Origin: Seinonella peptonophila
GTDB taxonomy: Bacteria > Bacillota > Bacilli > Thermoactinomycetales > Thermoactinomycetaceae
DNA: 64,000 nt
NCBI RefSeq assembly: GCF_900129355.1
Contig: NZ_FQVL01000005.1
Coordinates: forward strand, 162,510 to 226,509
Reading direction: 5' to 3'
The position numbers were made by a program, and so were the translations under genes. The notes under the pieces are model-generated. The model saw nothing but the letters and a program-made list of their open reading frames with translations. It did not search any database and was not told where the DNA came from. Shown here piece after piece: positions 15,686 to 28,422 of this stretch; positions within the stretch are counted from its first letter, which is position 1, and the number at the start of each line of letters is the position of its first letter.

Positions 15686-16711
15686 CTACTTCTTCTTCTT
15701 ACCTCGAAGGATTGCGCCCAGCGTTGTTAAACCAAGACCCATTACACCAACAAAAGGAATGGGTAAAGCTGTTTTCGGTAATTTCTCACCATTTTTTGTT
15801 TTTGGTTCTTCTTTCGTAGTTGTCTCTGGAGTTGTCGTTGTATCTGGAGTTGTGGTTGTTGAATTTTCATTATTTAAAGCAACTTGTTGTACATTGTCGC
15901 CATCTCCATTCCAACCTCCATCCCAACCATTGTCGCCAGGGGTTTGTCCGTTACCTGGATCTTGTCCATGACCAGGTTGGTTGTCTCCACCAGGTTGGTT
16001 GTCTCCACCAGGTTGGTTGTCTCCACCGGGTTGGTTATCTCCACCAGGTTGGTTGTCTCCACCGGGTTTGTTGTCTCCGCCTGGTTGATCATCTCCACCA
16101 GCTTTGTCTCCGCCTGGTTGATCATCTCCACCAGCTTTGTCTCCGCCTGGTTGATCATCTCCACCAGCTTTGTCTCCGCCTGGTTGATCATCTCCACCAG
16201 CTTTGTCTCCGCCTGGTTGATCATCTCCACCAGCTTTGTCTCCGCCTGGTTGATCATCTCCACCAGCTTTGTCTCCGCCGGGTTGATCATCTCCACCAGC
16301 TTTGTCTCCACCGGGTTGATCATCTCCACCAGCTTTGTCTCCGCCTGGTTGATCATCTCCACCAGCTTTGTCTCCGCCTGGCTTATCGTCTCCACCAGCT
16401 TGACTGTCATCACCAGGATCTCCACCAGCTTTGTCTCCGCCTGGTTGATCATCTCCACCAGCTTTGTCTCCACCGGGTTTATCGTCTCCACCAGGTTGAC
16501 TGTCATCACCAGGATCTCCTGGTCCGTTACCATCCGGTAACTTAATCTTGATTTTGGTAGATGCATTTACTGACTTAGCAACGGTGTGTGATTTACTCGT
16601 TTCACCAAACTTTAAGTTTAGTTTACTATCAGCTGAAACAACTGCGGGATGGACTGCAAAAATAGAAAGACATAGAACAATTGCACCAGATGCTAATTTT
16701 CTTTTGTTCAA
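15686..16711 (-). CDS. Repetitive Gly-Asp-Pro-rich cell-wall-anchored surface protein (LPKTA)
   Basis: A 341-residue secreted protein. It has an N-terminal signal peptide ending near VVSADS (residue 28) and a short folded-looking segment to about residue 55. A long low-complexity region of GGDDQPGGDKA units and PGGDNQ units spans about residues 60-250. A Trp-containing Gly/Asp stretch and a Thr-rich spacer follow, and the C-terminus carries LPKTA, a hydrophobic helix and the tail RGKKKK. Start is a TTG at 16711 behind AGGGGG. The strongly acidic repeats and the partner sortase immediately downstream suggest a stalk or surface adhesin; the actual ligand cannot be read from sequence. Confidence 0.9.
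   Translation of the reverse strand: MNKRKLASGAIVLCLSIFAVHPAVVSADSKLNLKFGETSKSHTVAKSVNASTKIKIKLPDGNGPGDPGDDSQPGGDDKPGGDKAGGDDQPGGDKAGGDPGDDSQAGGDDKPGGDKAGGDDQPGGDKAGGDDQPGGDKAGGDDQPGGDKAGGDDQPGGDKAGGDDQPGGDKAGGDDQPGGDKAGGDDQPGGDKAGGDDQPGGDKAGGDDQPGGDNKPGGDNQPGGDNQPGGDNQPGGDNQPGGDNQPGHGQDPGNGQTPGDNGWDGGWNGDGDNVQQVALNNENSTTTTPDTTTTPETTTKEEPKTKNGEKLPKTALPIPFVGVMGLGLTTLGAILRGKKKK
15969..16500. repeat. Tandem 33-bp (and 18-bp) coding repeats in the surface protein
   Basis: About ten near-identical 33-base units encoding GGDDQPGGDKA lie at roughly 16080-16500, interrupted once by a GDPGDDSQA variant. They are followed towards the C-terminus by 18-base units encoding PGGDNQ at about 15969-16080. 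Near-identity at DNA level suggests recent expansion or contraction by recombination. Confidence 0.9.
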
Positions 16712-16798
16712 ATCTAATCCCCCTTAACTACTTTCTCCCTTCCTTCACAGCTGTCAAATTCTTAAAAAGAGTAGGCCTGTGTCATGAAGTCGACGAAT

Positions 16799-16839
16799 TG
16801 ATTCCCAATATATAATCATTTATATAAAATAGGGAATCA
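16799..16839. promoter_or_regulatory. Inverted repeat upstream of the surface-protein gene
   Basis: TGATTCCC at 16799-16806 and GGGAATCA at 16832-16839 form a perfect 8-base inverted repeat around an AT-rich core with TATATA-like boxes, about 90 bases before the TTG start. It could be an operator around the promoter of the surface protein/sortase genes. From 16840 to about 17285 I see only AT-rich sequence without a gene. Confidence 0.4.
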
Positions 16840-17286
16840 TTTTCCGTCTCTGTACTTGATCAACTGAGGTCGATTTTTACACCTGCTGATTATTTGGAAA
16901 AATATAACCAAACAAGTCTTTTTTGAATGGATCTCTACACAACTTGCTCCATTCACCAAAATTGATGGTTTCCATGTAGAATAAGACTCTTCCTATTATT
17001 TCCAATCATTAAGCTGCCCTAGAATTGGAAAGTATTTTCTATATACATAGTAGTGTCGCAATTCTACACTGTCAACCAATTTTTTTTACTTATTTGGTAG
17101 TATTTAACCATAAATAACAAATGTAATAATCGATTTACTCAGTTCAAAAAAAACAGAGCCCTAGTACTCTTCTCCACATTATAATATAAAAATATGTTTA
17201 ACATATTATAAAATATACTTACAGTTATATTTTTTATGTTTAATACTTCCAGAATGGTCTGACTTTAGTCTGCAATTGTCCTCACC

Positions 17287-17314
17287 ATAAAAAAAAGAGG
17301 GTATATGCCCTCTT
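17287..17314 (-). terminator. Strong terminator, probably of the atp operon
   Basis: Minus-strand AAGAGGG at 17314-17308 pairs with CCCTCTT at 17301-17295 around a six-base loop and is followed by eight Ts. It is the only strong terminator after atpC, but lies about 345 bases beyond the atpC stop with a MITE-like repeat in between. Confidence 0.75.
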
Positions 17315-17319
17315 AGACT

Positions 17320-17610
17320 AAAAACAAAGGTAGTTCCATCAATATTTCGCGCTTCGCCTTCATTTCAGGATGCGTTGATGTCTTCAAGACGCGCATCTGC
17401 TCGCTCAGGGCATCAACCCGGCTATCGTGTCATAGTGAGGCTTGCAGCCTTAGCTGCATAGCAAAAATTTTGCACGGCGTGTACAGACAGTACTACCAGC
17501 CTATTCTTCGCTACACTTAACAAGGCTTTGTAGGCCTAGTAAAATGCGGGTGAAGGAGCCGTTTTCCACCCGCCTCGAAATATTGACTCCGCGATTTCTT
17601 ATTCTTCTAC
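17320..17610. mobile_element. MITE-like repeat, copy A
   Basis: A non-coding element of about 290 bases with imperfect terminal inverted repeats. Left core TCAATATTTCGCG begins at 17339 and the matching right core CGAAATATTGA is at 17575-17585. Internal stretches such as GCACGGCGTGTACAGACAGTACTA, GTCATAGTGAGGCTTGCAGC and TTCATTTCAGGATGCGTTGATG are shared with copies near 37.97 kb and 51.4 kb, each with scattered substitutions. It has no frame of its own and sits between atpC and the operon terminator. Confidence 0.75.
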
Positions 17611-17658
17611 CTAAATGCTATGACATCTTTTATAAACTAAATTATTCTTCTCTACGTA

Positions 17659-18057
17659 TTACGACTTCCAATTCGCAACCTCAATTCGGACATTAGCACG
17701 ATCTAAAGCAACTTTTGCCCGAACCAGATCATCTTCGCTTATGCTCTTTTGTTCGATTCGTTCTTCTGCCCTTTTCTTAGCTGCGACTGCTCGGTCAAGG
17801 TCAATCTCATCAGGTAGCTCAGCAGACTCAGCCAAGATGGTGATATGATCAGGGCGTACTTCGATAAAACCACCACCAACAGCAACACGTTGCTCACCTT
17901 TGGGGGTTTTAATTTGAACAGCCGTCACCTTCAGCGGACTGACGAGTGGAGCATGCTGAGGTAAAATTCCGATGTCTCCCTCAGCTGCACGAGCAATCAC
18001 CATCGTAACTTGCTCACTATAAACTCTCCGCTCTGGTGTCACAATATCTAACTGCAT
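17659..18057 (-). CDS. atpC: F1Fo ATP synthase subunit epsilon
   Basis: The 132-residue central-stalk subunit that couples gamma rotation and inhibits ATPase activity. The N-terminal beta-sandwich shows MQLDIVTPERRVYSEQV and GDIGILPQHAPLVSPLK; the C-terminal helical pair begins near residue 90 (DEIDLDRAVAAKKRAEERI). The frame is open 25 codons further upstream, but the family start is the ATG at 18057. It is the last gene of the atp operon. Confidence 0.96.
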   Translation of the reverse strand: MQLDIVTPERRVYSEQVTMVIARAAEGDIGILPQHAPLVSPLKVTAVQIKTPKGEQRVAVGGGFIEVRPDHITILAESAELPDEIDLDRAVAAKKRAEERIEQKSISEDDLVRAKVALDRANVRIEVANWKS

Positions 18058-18179
18058 GTAAACACCATCCTTTGGTTGGCCTTGATAAAGGGATATCCTT
18101 TTCACTACAAGAGCAGGGCACAATTGACCCATCTATGTTAAAATACTCAGTTCGTCCCCGCTCATCTTAATTATTGTAC

Positions 18180-20515
<2,336 letters not shown>

Positions 20516-20553
20516 TGAATCGATTCACCGCCTTCCGTTCAATCTTTCGTTGA

Positions 20554-22080
<1,527 letters not shown>

Positions 22081-22104
22081 TCATCACCTCAATCTTGTCA
22101 TGAT

Positions 22105-22656
22105 CTAACCTACATCAACACGTGAATGCTGTAATTGTTCTTGAAAACGCTTCAACTTCGTACGTAAGCTACCATCGTAAACACGGTCATCGATCTGGAC
22201 GACAACACCGCCTAAAAGCTCTGAGTCTACACGTTTTGTAAGCAATAGTTTTTTATTGATTAACCCAACAAATACTTCGATCAGTTGCCTTTCTTCTTCT
22301 TCTGTCAAAGGAGTGGCTGATGTTACAATCGCCTCTACTTCGCCATGAGCTTCGAGCACAAACTGATGGAAATAAAGATAGATATCCTCTAAATGCTCAA
22401 TTCGATGACGATCAATCAACAGAAAAAGCAAGTTCTGCGATAACGAATGTATTTGGGCAAAAGTTGTTTTGATAATCTCTTTTTTAGCTGTCACGTTAAT
22501 GGAAGGGGCAATCAGCAGTTCAGCTAACTGAGGCTGTCTCTTCAATACGTCATTGATCAGCTTTAGATTACTTTCTAACTCTTCGATCAAGCTTTGTTCG
22601 GAGGCAATTTCGAAAAACGCTTTCGCATATCGATTTGCAACAGCTAGATCTCTCAT
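22105..22656 (-). CDS. atpH: F1Fo ATP synthase subunit delta
   Basis: The 183-residue peripheral-stalk subunit that links the top of F1 to the b dimer. It begins AVANRYAKAFFEIA, has the N-terminal six-helix region, and near residue 140 the conserved KRVDSELLGGVVVQIDDRVYDGS segment. Its start overlaps the atpF stop by four bases, implying coupled translation. Confidence 0.98.
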   Translation of the reverse strand: MRDLAVANRYAKAFFEIASEQSLIEELESNLKLINDVLKRQPQLAELLIAPSINVTAKKEIIKTTFAQIHSLSQNLLFLLIDRHRIEHLEDIYLYFHQFVLEAHGEVEAIVTSATPLTEEEERQLIEVFVGLINKKLLLTKRVDSELLGGVVVQIDDRVYDGSLRTKLKRFQEQLQHSRVDVG

Positions 22657-23141
22657 TGTACACGTCCCACTTCTTCAAGGTAACGACCCACCAGCTTTGA
22701 TTGCTGTTTGGAATCGATCTCTTGACCCAGTACTTTCCCAGCTAGATCAATACTAAGCAAGCCTACTTGGTCTCGAAGCTCACTGATCGCTTTCTCTTTC
22801 TCACGGATAATTTCTAATTTCGCCTCCTGAAGCATCCGCTCCGCACGATCTTTTGCTTGATTAATAATCACTTCTGCCTCTCGATCCTTCTGGACTTTGG
22901 CGCGTTCAATAATCTCTTTTGCTTCGATTCGCGCTTCATGCAAGGCAGTTTTCTGTTCTTCTACTAGTTTCTCCATTTGCTCACGGTTCTCTTCAACTGA
23001 ACGAATTTGTGCCTGAATATGATCTTGACGATGTTTCATCATTCCCAAAACAGGACGCAATCCAAAGCGAGATACGAGGAGCATCAAGACAACAAAAGCA
23101 ATGATTTGAAACAGCATCGTACCGATTTCTAGTTTCAACAT
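22653..23141 (-). CDS. atpF: F1Fo ATP synthase subunit b
   Basis: The peripheral-stalk subunit of 162 residues: one N-terminal membrane helix (MLFQIIAFVVLMLLVSRFG) followed by a long charged coiled coil rich in Glu, Lys, Arg and Ala, with the pattern REKEKAISELRDQVGLLSIDLAGKVL near the C-terminus. Standard length and position between atpE and atpH. Confidence 0.98.
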   Translation of the reverse strand: MLKLEIGTMLFQIIAFVVLMLLVSRFGLRPVLGMMKHRQDHIQAQIRSVEENREQMEKLVEEQKTALHEARIEAKEIIERAKVQKDREAEVIINQAKDRAERMLQEAKLEIIREKEKAISELRDQVGLLSIDLAGKVLGQEIDSKQQSKLVGRYLEEVGRVQ

Positions 23142-23265
23142 CCGGGTTCACTCCTTTCCGATGGTTGAACATAACTGTCCATTCGTCGGCTGTCATACGC
23201 TGGTATGCAAACGCCCATCGGACGGGGAAAACATAGTGGACTTCCCACCCCGCCCTATTCTCTTC

Positions 23266-23490
<225 letters not shown>

Positions 23491-23501
23491 TTATTTCCTC
23501 C

Positions 23502-24272
23502 TTAATGATCAGTCGTAATTTTTTGTGATAGATAAACAAATGCGAGTGTCGTAAATACATACGCCTGTACAACACCTACAAACAGCGAGTATCCAATCCA
23601 TAGAATCAGCGGTAAACCTGTCATCAGCGGACTGGCTTGTAGCATGATTACAATCAAAACTTCTCCGGCAAAAATATTGGCCCATAGCCGCATACCATGT
23701 GTAACTGGTTTTGCAACTTCATCAATCAGATGCAATATCACCATCCAAGGATACGGTTGAAAATAATGTGCGAGATAGTTTTTTGGAGAGCGTTTGATCC
23801 CAATAAAATGCGCCATCAGCGTAATTGCAATCGCCATAGCGAAGACAACATTTAGATTAGCTGTTGGTGATTTCCACCAAGCATATTTACTTGCTTCTTT
23901 CCCCGCTACCTCAGCATGATTACTTGCTTCAATGCCTAGGAAGGGAATGGGCTGTTGGTGTTCAGTCACAAGATTAAAGACTAGACCGAGCTGATTGGCA
24001 ATCAGTAAAAAGAGAAAAAGAGTAAATGCAAACCCATAGAATCGAGAACTTGTCTTGAGGTCTAGATTTGAGCGGACAATGCCTTTGGTAAAATCGATTA
24101 CCATCTCCACAAGATTCTGCATACCGGAAGGAACCATTGTTAGTTTTCGTGCTGCTAAGACAACGATTAAGAAGACGAGGAGACAAGTAACAGTGGTTGT
24201 AATGACGACGGTGAGATCAAAATCGATTGGCACACCGCCTAACTCAAAGCCAATTTTAGGCGTTTTTTCCAT
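23502..24272 (-). CDS. atpB: F1Fo ATP synthase subunit a
   Basis: The membrane stator subunit of 256 residues with the half-channels. The essential arginine is in KPVTHGMRLWANIFAGEVL near residue 180, and the final helices include VGVVQAYVFTTLAFVYLS. The open frame starts 41 codons upstream inside the atpI-like gene, but the family N-terminus is at the ATG at 24272 (MEKTPKIGFELGG); AAAGGGGTG lies 12 bases ahead. An in-frame TTG at 24281 is an alternative. Confidence 0.96.
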   Translation of the reverse strand: MEKTPKIGFELGGVPIDFDLTVVITTTVTCLLVFLIVVLAARKLTMVPSGMQNLVEMVIDFTKGIVRSNLDLKTSSRFYGFAFTLFLFLLIANQLGLVFNLVTEHQQPIPFLGIEASNHAEVAGKEASKYAWWKSPTANLNVVFAMAIAITLMAHFIGIKRSPKNYLAHYFQPYPWMVILHLIDEVAKPVTHGMRLWANIFAGEVLIVIMLQASPLMTGLPLILWIGYSLFVGVVQAYVFTTLAFVYLSQKITTDH

Positions 24273-24283
24273 CTCGAGCAAAT

Positions 24284-24703
24284 TCACCCCTTTCTGGAAC
24301 GAACTCCTTGACGCAAAACTGCAATCAACTCCAGTAAAACGACAAGTATATAGCAAATGGGTAACCCTAGCACAACCGCACGCACATCGATCCAATCACG
24401 ATAGAGTATCGCGATAATAATCGCCAGCGTTACCATAAGATACCGATGAAACATACCACTTCCTGGCAAGCGGATCGACGATAAAATGCTTTGTTCACAT
24501 TTCAAGCGAATTCTACGGGTGAGATAGAGGATATTATACAGGCTGATTGAAAGACCTAGCATCACACCAGCAATAAACGGCTGAATAGGGAAGAGAAACC
24601 ATAAGATAAGGCAGAGAGCGAGGAGTCCAGTGGTAAAGATGATGACCCAACGTCGAATGGCAGTAAAGGGGTTGGTCTGAGGATTAATCGATGAAAGACT
24701 CAT
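24284..24703 (-). CDS. atpI: ATP synthase subunit I (AtpI-like)
   Basis: A 139-residue protein with four hydrophobic helices and basic loops (YLTRRIRLKCEQ), matching the ATP synthase I family that helps assemble the c-ring. It lies 12 bases before the atpB start and after the AtpZ-like gene, the standard location. Sequence conservation in this family is low, so topology and position carry much of the call. Confidence 0.85.
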   Translation of the reverse strand: MSLSSINPQTNPFTAIRRWVIIFTTGLLALCLILWFLFPIQPFIAGVMLGLSISLYNILYLTRRIRLKCEQSILSSIRLPGSGMFHRYLMVTLAIIIAILYRDWIDVRAVVLGLPICYILVVLLELIAVLRQGVRSRKG

Positions 24704-24825
24704 CTAGTCGAGTCACCCACCTGATCATCCTATTTTTATTTGAATAAAGCCCAATAAATAACATCATATCACCCCAACCTCATAGCGGGTAAAACCGATT
24801 CATGATTAGGTTTATCTGATCAGGG

Positions 24826-25047
24826 TTAACTTTTCTTCAGTAAAACACGAAATGTGTAAATCGCACTGACAAAAGCAAACACGAGACCTAACAAAACCCC
24901 TAGCAAAAGACCGATGGGCTGACTGTGTAGGTATGCATCAAGCTTGCGCCCAATCCAACCCCCACCGATTACTAACACAATAAACTGTAAGCTGACACTA
25001 CTGAGTACTGCAAGCACCTGCCACGGGCTCTCTTGTTTTTTATTCAT
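24826..25047 (-). CDS. AtpZ/AtpI-family small membrane protein
   Basis: A 73-residue two-helix protein of the F0F1-associated AtpZ type, with the family-like SLQFIVLVIGGGWIGRKLD in helix 1 and GLLLGVLLGLVFAFVSAIYTF in helix 2. The frame is open further upstream, but a GGGGG site six bases before the ATG at 25047 (MNKKQESPWQV) decides the start. It is the first gene after the predicted atp promoter. Related proteins are proposed to assist ring assembly or carry Mg/Ca. Confidence 0.85.
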   Translation of the reverse strand: MNKKQESPWQVLAVLSSVSLQFIVLVIGGGWIGRKLDAYLHSQPIGLLLGVLLGLVFAFVSAIYTFRVLLKKS

Positions 25048-25126
25048 CTGCATCCCCCATCCATCAGAGTGTAAGGAGTAGGATGTATAGGGATATTTGA
25101 GGAAAGAGCAGACCATTCCACTGCTT

Positions 25127-25156
25127 ATAGTAACGAAGGCATAGATGCATTGTCAA
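25127..25156 (-). promoter_or_regulatory. Sigma-A promoter of the atp operon
   Basis: A consensus -35 TTGACA at 25156-25151 and a -10 TACTAT at 25132-25127 are separated by 18 bases on the minus strand. Transcription would start near 25120, about 70 bases before the AtpZ-like start. No second promoter is evident before atpB. Confidence 0.7.
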
Positions 25157-25223
25157 CGCTTTCGCACAAATGGTATATGAACAAATCGTCACATTTACCT
25201 ACATATTGCTCAGACTTTGCTTT

Positions 25224-25853
25224 TTATTTCGTACCAAATAGCCGATCTCCTGCATCACCTAACCCCGGAACAATATAACTTTTTTCATTTAGTCTTTCAT
25301 CAATTGCTGCTGTATAAACCATAATCTCTGGATGTTCTTTATGCAGACGCTCTAACCCCTCTGGTGCAGCTAGTAAGCAAACAAATTTGATTTGCTCAGC
25401 TCCCCACCCCTTTAACATATGTATCGCTTGACAAACTGAACCACCTGTAGCCAACATCGGATCGAGCACGATCACTTCTCTCTCAGGAAGATCTTGTGGC
25501 ATTTTAGAATAGTACTCCACAGGTTTTAATGTTTTCGGATCACGATAGAGGCCGATATGCCCTACTTTTGCCGCAGGGAGAATGGATAACATACCATCAA
25601 CCATCCCCAAGCCCGCTCGTAAGATTGGAACTAAACTCATTTTTTTCCCAGCAATCAGGTACCCTTTCGTTTTCGTAATAGGCGTTTCAATCTCTACCTC
25701 CCGCAATGGCATTAGACGTGTAATCTCATATGCCATTAACATAGAAACCTCTTCAACCAACATTCGAAATTCCTTCGTACCTGTCGTACGATCGCGTAAT
25801 AATGTTAACTTATGTTGGATCAATGGATGATCTAATGTCTGTACGCTCTCCAT
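25224..25853 (-). CDS. upp: Uracil phosphoribosyltransferase
   Basis: Converts uracil and PRPP to UMP in pyrimidine salvage. The 209 residues contain the PRPP-binding loop [16 protein letters not shown] near residue 130 and the uracil-binding ending [28 protein letters not shown] near 80 is also conserved. A GAAGGAGAG site precedes the ATG. It lies between glyA and atp, as in Bacillus subtilis. Confidence 0.98.
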   Translation of the reverse strand: MESVQTLDHPLIQHKLTLLRDRTTGTKEFRMLVEEVSMLMAYEITRLMPLREVEIETPITKTKGYLIAGKKMSLVPILRAGLGMVDGMLSILPAAKVGHIGLYRDPKTLKPVEYYSKMPQDLPEREVIVLDPMLATGGSVCQAIHMLKGWGAEQIKFVCLLAAPEGLERLHKEHPEIMVYTAAIDERLNEKSYIVPGLGDAGDRLFGTK

Positions 25854-26005
25854 CCTTTACTCTCCTTCTACGTTCATTGTAGCCAGAAAATGATCAATAC
25901 ATCCTATTATGTATATTTCATAACCTTGAAACACTCCTGTTCTATCATATTATGATTTTCCGCGATTGGCGACCTTTTTATAAAAAGCATTTCCGAAGTA
26001 ACATT

Positions 26006-26031
26006 CGCTCGATCTCACGATCTTCTGAGCG
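26006..26031. other. Small hairpin with possible tetraloop between upp and glyA
   Basis: On the minus strand CGCTC at 26031-26027 and GAGCG at 26010-26006 enclose GATC-GTGA-GATC, a second helix closed by a GNRA-type loop with an AGAA bulge. A palindrome CTTTTTATAAAAAG lies nearby at about 25973-25986. The 230 bases between upp and glyA hold no gene; these elements may form a upp leader structure. No known class recognised. Confidence 0.3.
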
Positions 26032-26058
26032 TGATTCGCAATTTTCGCTGAATAAGTG

Positions 26059-26088
26059 AACCGGGTGGACGTCATTGTCCACCCGGTT
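26059..26088 (-). terminator. Terminator hairpin after glyA
   Basis: A perfect 12-pair stem (AACCGGGTGGAC at 26059-26070, GTCCACCCGGTT at 26077-26088) with a six-base loop directly follows the glyA stop. The minus-strand downstream sequence (CACTTATTC) is only mildly T-rich; the plus side has TTTT as well, so it may act in both directions. Confidence 0.75.
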
Positions 26089-26091
26089 TTC

Positions 26092-27339
26092 CTATAACTT
26101 CATACCCCTGTAGAGCGGGAATTGTTCTGTTACTTTTGCTACTCGATCACGCGCTTCTTGTTTGATCTGCTCATCATCAGGATTTTTCAATGCAAGTGCC
26201 ATGATCTTCGCGATTTCTTTCATCGCTTCTTCATTCATTCCGCGAGTAGTTACCGCTGCCGTACCAATCCGAATACCACTTGTCACAAACGGGCTTTCAG
26301 GATCGTTTGGAATGGCATTTTTATTTGTGGTGATGGCTACTTCATCCAATATCTCTTCTGCTCGTTTACCTGTTAGACCTAGGTTGCGTACATCAATCAG
26401 AATTAAGTGATTATCCGTTCCACCTGAGATCAGCTTGAAACCTTCACTTTGCAATGTTTCTGCTAAACGGGTACTATTTTTAATAATTTGCTCCGAGTAC
26501 TCTTTAAAAGCTGGCTCTAGTGCCTCACCTAGTGCAACCGCTTTTGCAGCAATCACATGCATCAAAGGCCCACCTTGAATCCCTGGAAAGATCGCTTTAT
26601 CGATTGCCTTTGCATACTTTTCTTTACAAAGGATCATTCCGGAGCGAGGTCCGCGCAAGGTTTTATGAATAGTTGTCGTCACATAATCTGCATAAGGAAC
26701 TGGATTAGGATGATGTCCAGTCGCTACCAGTCCTGCAATATGAGCCATGTCAACCATGAGTAGCGCACCTACATCATCTGCAATCTCACGGAATCGCGCA
26801 AAATCGATCACACGCGGATATGCACTCGCACCTGCTACAATTAACTTTGGTTGATGCTCTTTGGCGAGCCGATGTACCTCATCATAATCGATTCGATGTG
26901 TCTCATCGTCTACACCATATGCTACAAATTGATAAAGCTGACCAGAAAAATTAACAGGGCTTCCATGTGTCAGATGTCCACCTTGAGCAAGATTCATCCC
27001 CAGCACGGTATCTCCTGGCTCTAAAGCGCTAAAATAAACACCCATATTGGCTTGAGCGCCCGAATGAGGCTGGACATTGGCATGTTCTGCCCCAAAGAGT
27101 TTTTTGGCTCTCTCAATCGCAAGATTTTCTACAATGTCAACATATTCACAACCACCATAGTAACGGCGTCCTGGATACCCTTCTGCATATTTATTTGTTA
27201 AGACACTACCCATTGCTTCGATGACTGCTTCACTAACAAAGTTCTCAGAAGCAATTAACTCGATATTATCCCGTTGTCTGGACAGTTCCTGCCCCATCGC
27301 CTCAATCACTTGTGGATCTTGTTTGCGTAAATGTTCCAA
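26092..27339 (-). CDS. glyA: Serine hydroxymethyltransferase
   Basis: PLP enzyme interconverting serine and glycine with tetrahydrofolate, the main one-carbon source. The PLP lysine is in the [17 protein letters not shown] segment, and [10 protein letters not shown] and [14 protein letters not shown] are typical N-terminal motifs. The frame is open to an ATG at 27366 without a ribosome site. A TTG at 27339 is preceded by AAAAGGGGA at good distance and gives the family N-terminus [10 protein letters not shown], so I choose it (415 residues). Confidence 0.96.
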   Translation of the reverse strand: MEHLRKQDPQVIEAMGQELSRQRDNIELIASENFVSEAVIEAMGSVLTNKYAEGYPGRRYYGGCEYVDIVENLAIERAKKLFGAEHANVQPHSGAQANMGVYFSALEPGDTVLGMNLAQGGHLTHGSPVNFSGQLYQFVAYGVDDETHRIDYDEVHRLAKEHQPKLIVAGASAYPRVIDFARFREIADDVGALLMVDMAHIAGLVATGHHPNPVPYADYVTTTIHKTLRGPRSGMILCKEKYAKAIDKAIFPGIQGGPLMHVIAAKAVALGEALEPAFKEYSEQIIKNSTRLAETLQSEGFKLISGGTDNHLILIDVRNLGLTGKRAEEILDEVAITTNKNAIPNDPESPFVTSGIRIGTAAVTTRGMNEEAMKEIAKIMALALKNPDDEQIKQEARDRVAKVTEQFPLYRGMKL

Positions 27340-27409
27340 ACGTAACGTCCCCTTTTCACTTTGCATTAATCGATCAAGATGAATGAAATAATTCTTTCAT
27401 ATGCCTAAT

Positions 27410-27958
27410 TTATTCGTATCGAGCCCGTAAACCCCCAATGAGCTTGGGTCGTGAATAAGCCATTGTAATATGCGCTTCGCCAATTCGTAGCAAGCGAGGG
27501 CGGACAGGGACGGCGACTGGTCTCATATGCATCCCTACCCAAGTGTCGCCAATGTCGACTCCTGCATCCGCTTGAATGGTTTCAACGCAAATCGCCTGAT
27601 CCAGATGGGCAAATGCATAACTCGCCATTGCTCCTCCAGCAGAGCGAACCGGAATCACACTCACTTCATCCCAACCCTTTCGTTCGGCTGTTTTTCGTTC
27701 TACCACACAGGCTCGATTCAAATGTTCACAGCATTGAAAGACAGGTTGAAAGCCAATCTCCGCACGTGCTTGCTGAATTCCTTGAAAAAGTGCTTCTGCA
27801 ATCTCCTCTGAACCCTCTGTCCCAATTCGTTTCCCAGCGATTTCACTCGTACTCACTCCAAATACCACTACATCCGTCGGTCTTATGGGATGAGCATCGT
27901 TTAACTCATATAATGCTGTAACCAATTGTGCTGAAAGTTGATCCATCTCATCATTCAC
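27410..27958 (-). CDS. ywlG: YwlG/UPF0340 (TIGR01440) family protein
   Basis: A 182-residue protein of unknown function conserved next to rpiB and glyA in Bacillales. Visible features are FGVSTSEIAGKRIGTEGS near residue 34, a QCCEHLNRA segment near 75 and DAGVDIGDTWVGMHMRPVAVP near 140. Start is a GTG at 27958 that overlaps the rpiB stop (GTGA); the ATG four codons later is an alternative. Confidence 0.9.
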   Translation of the reverse strand: MNDEMDQLSAQLVTALYELNDAHPIRPTDVVVFGVSTSEIAGKRIGTEGSEEIAEALFQGIQQARAEIGFQPVFQCCEHLNRACVVERKTAERKGWDEVSVIPVRSAGGAMASYAFAHLDQAICVETIQADAGVDIGDTWVGMHMRPVAVPVRPRLLRIGEAHITMAYSRPKLIGGLRARYE

Positions 27959-28392
27959 CCTTCCAGGGCATGCAATTTCTCAATACGGCGTTGATGACGA
28001 TCCCCTGCAAATTCTGTTTCCAGCCAGACACGCACAATTGATTTTGCCAAATCTGGTCCAATCACCCGTTCACCCAGAGCAAGGATATTTGCATTATTGT
28101 GTTCACGGCTCATTCTTGCAGAAAATTCATCGCTCACCACAGCACAACGAATGCCTTTCACTTTATTGGCCGCAATCGACATGCCTATGCCTGTCCCACA
28201 AACTAAAATTCCCCGATCAAACTCACCATTCGCTACGCGCTGGGCTACTGGCTGTGCATAATCTGGATAATCGACAGAGTCACTGCAATCACATCCTACA
28301 TCTGTTACCTCTATGTCTAGTTCTTTTAATAATCCAATAAGATCCGCTTTTAAACGAACCCCGCCATGATCCGAACCCAAGATGATTTTCAT
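27955..28392 (-). CDS. rpiB: Ribose-5-phosphate isomerase B
   Basis: Isomerises ribose-5-phosphate and ribulose-5-phosphate (or a related sugar phosphate). The 145 residues show GSDHGGVRLKADL at the N-terminus, the active-site cysteine region GILVCGTGIGMSIAANK near 65 and the EHNNANILALGERVIG segment near 97. AAAGGAGG precedes the ATG. Homologue of ywlF in the conserved ywlC-glyA block. Confidence 0.96.
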   Translation of the reverse strand: MKIILGSDHGGVRLKADLIGLLKELDIEVTDVGCDCSDSVDYPDYAQPVAQRVANGEFDRGILVCGTGIGMSIAANKVKGIRCAVVSDEFSARMSREHNNANILALGERVIGPDLAKSIVRVWLETEFAGDRHQRRIEKLHALEG

Positions 28393-28422
28393 CTACATAT
28401 CCTCCTTTCACGTAGTCTATGA

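Noticed and set aside
15969..16500. Possible CRISPR array
   Set aside because: The repeats are contiguous 33-base coding units without unique spacers and lie within a secreted protein.
15820..16566. Several long frames on both strands within the surface-protein repeats
   Set aside because: They are produced by the 33-base periodic sequence read in other frames; only the frame with signal peptide and LPKTA anchor is biologically coherent.
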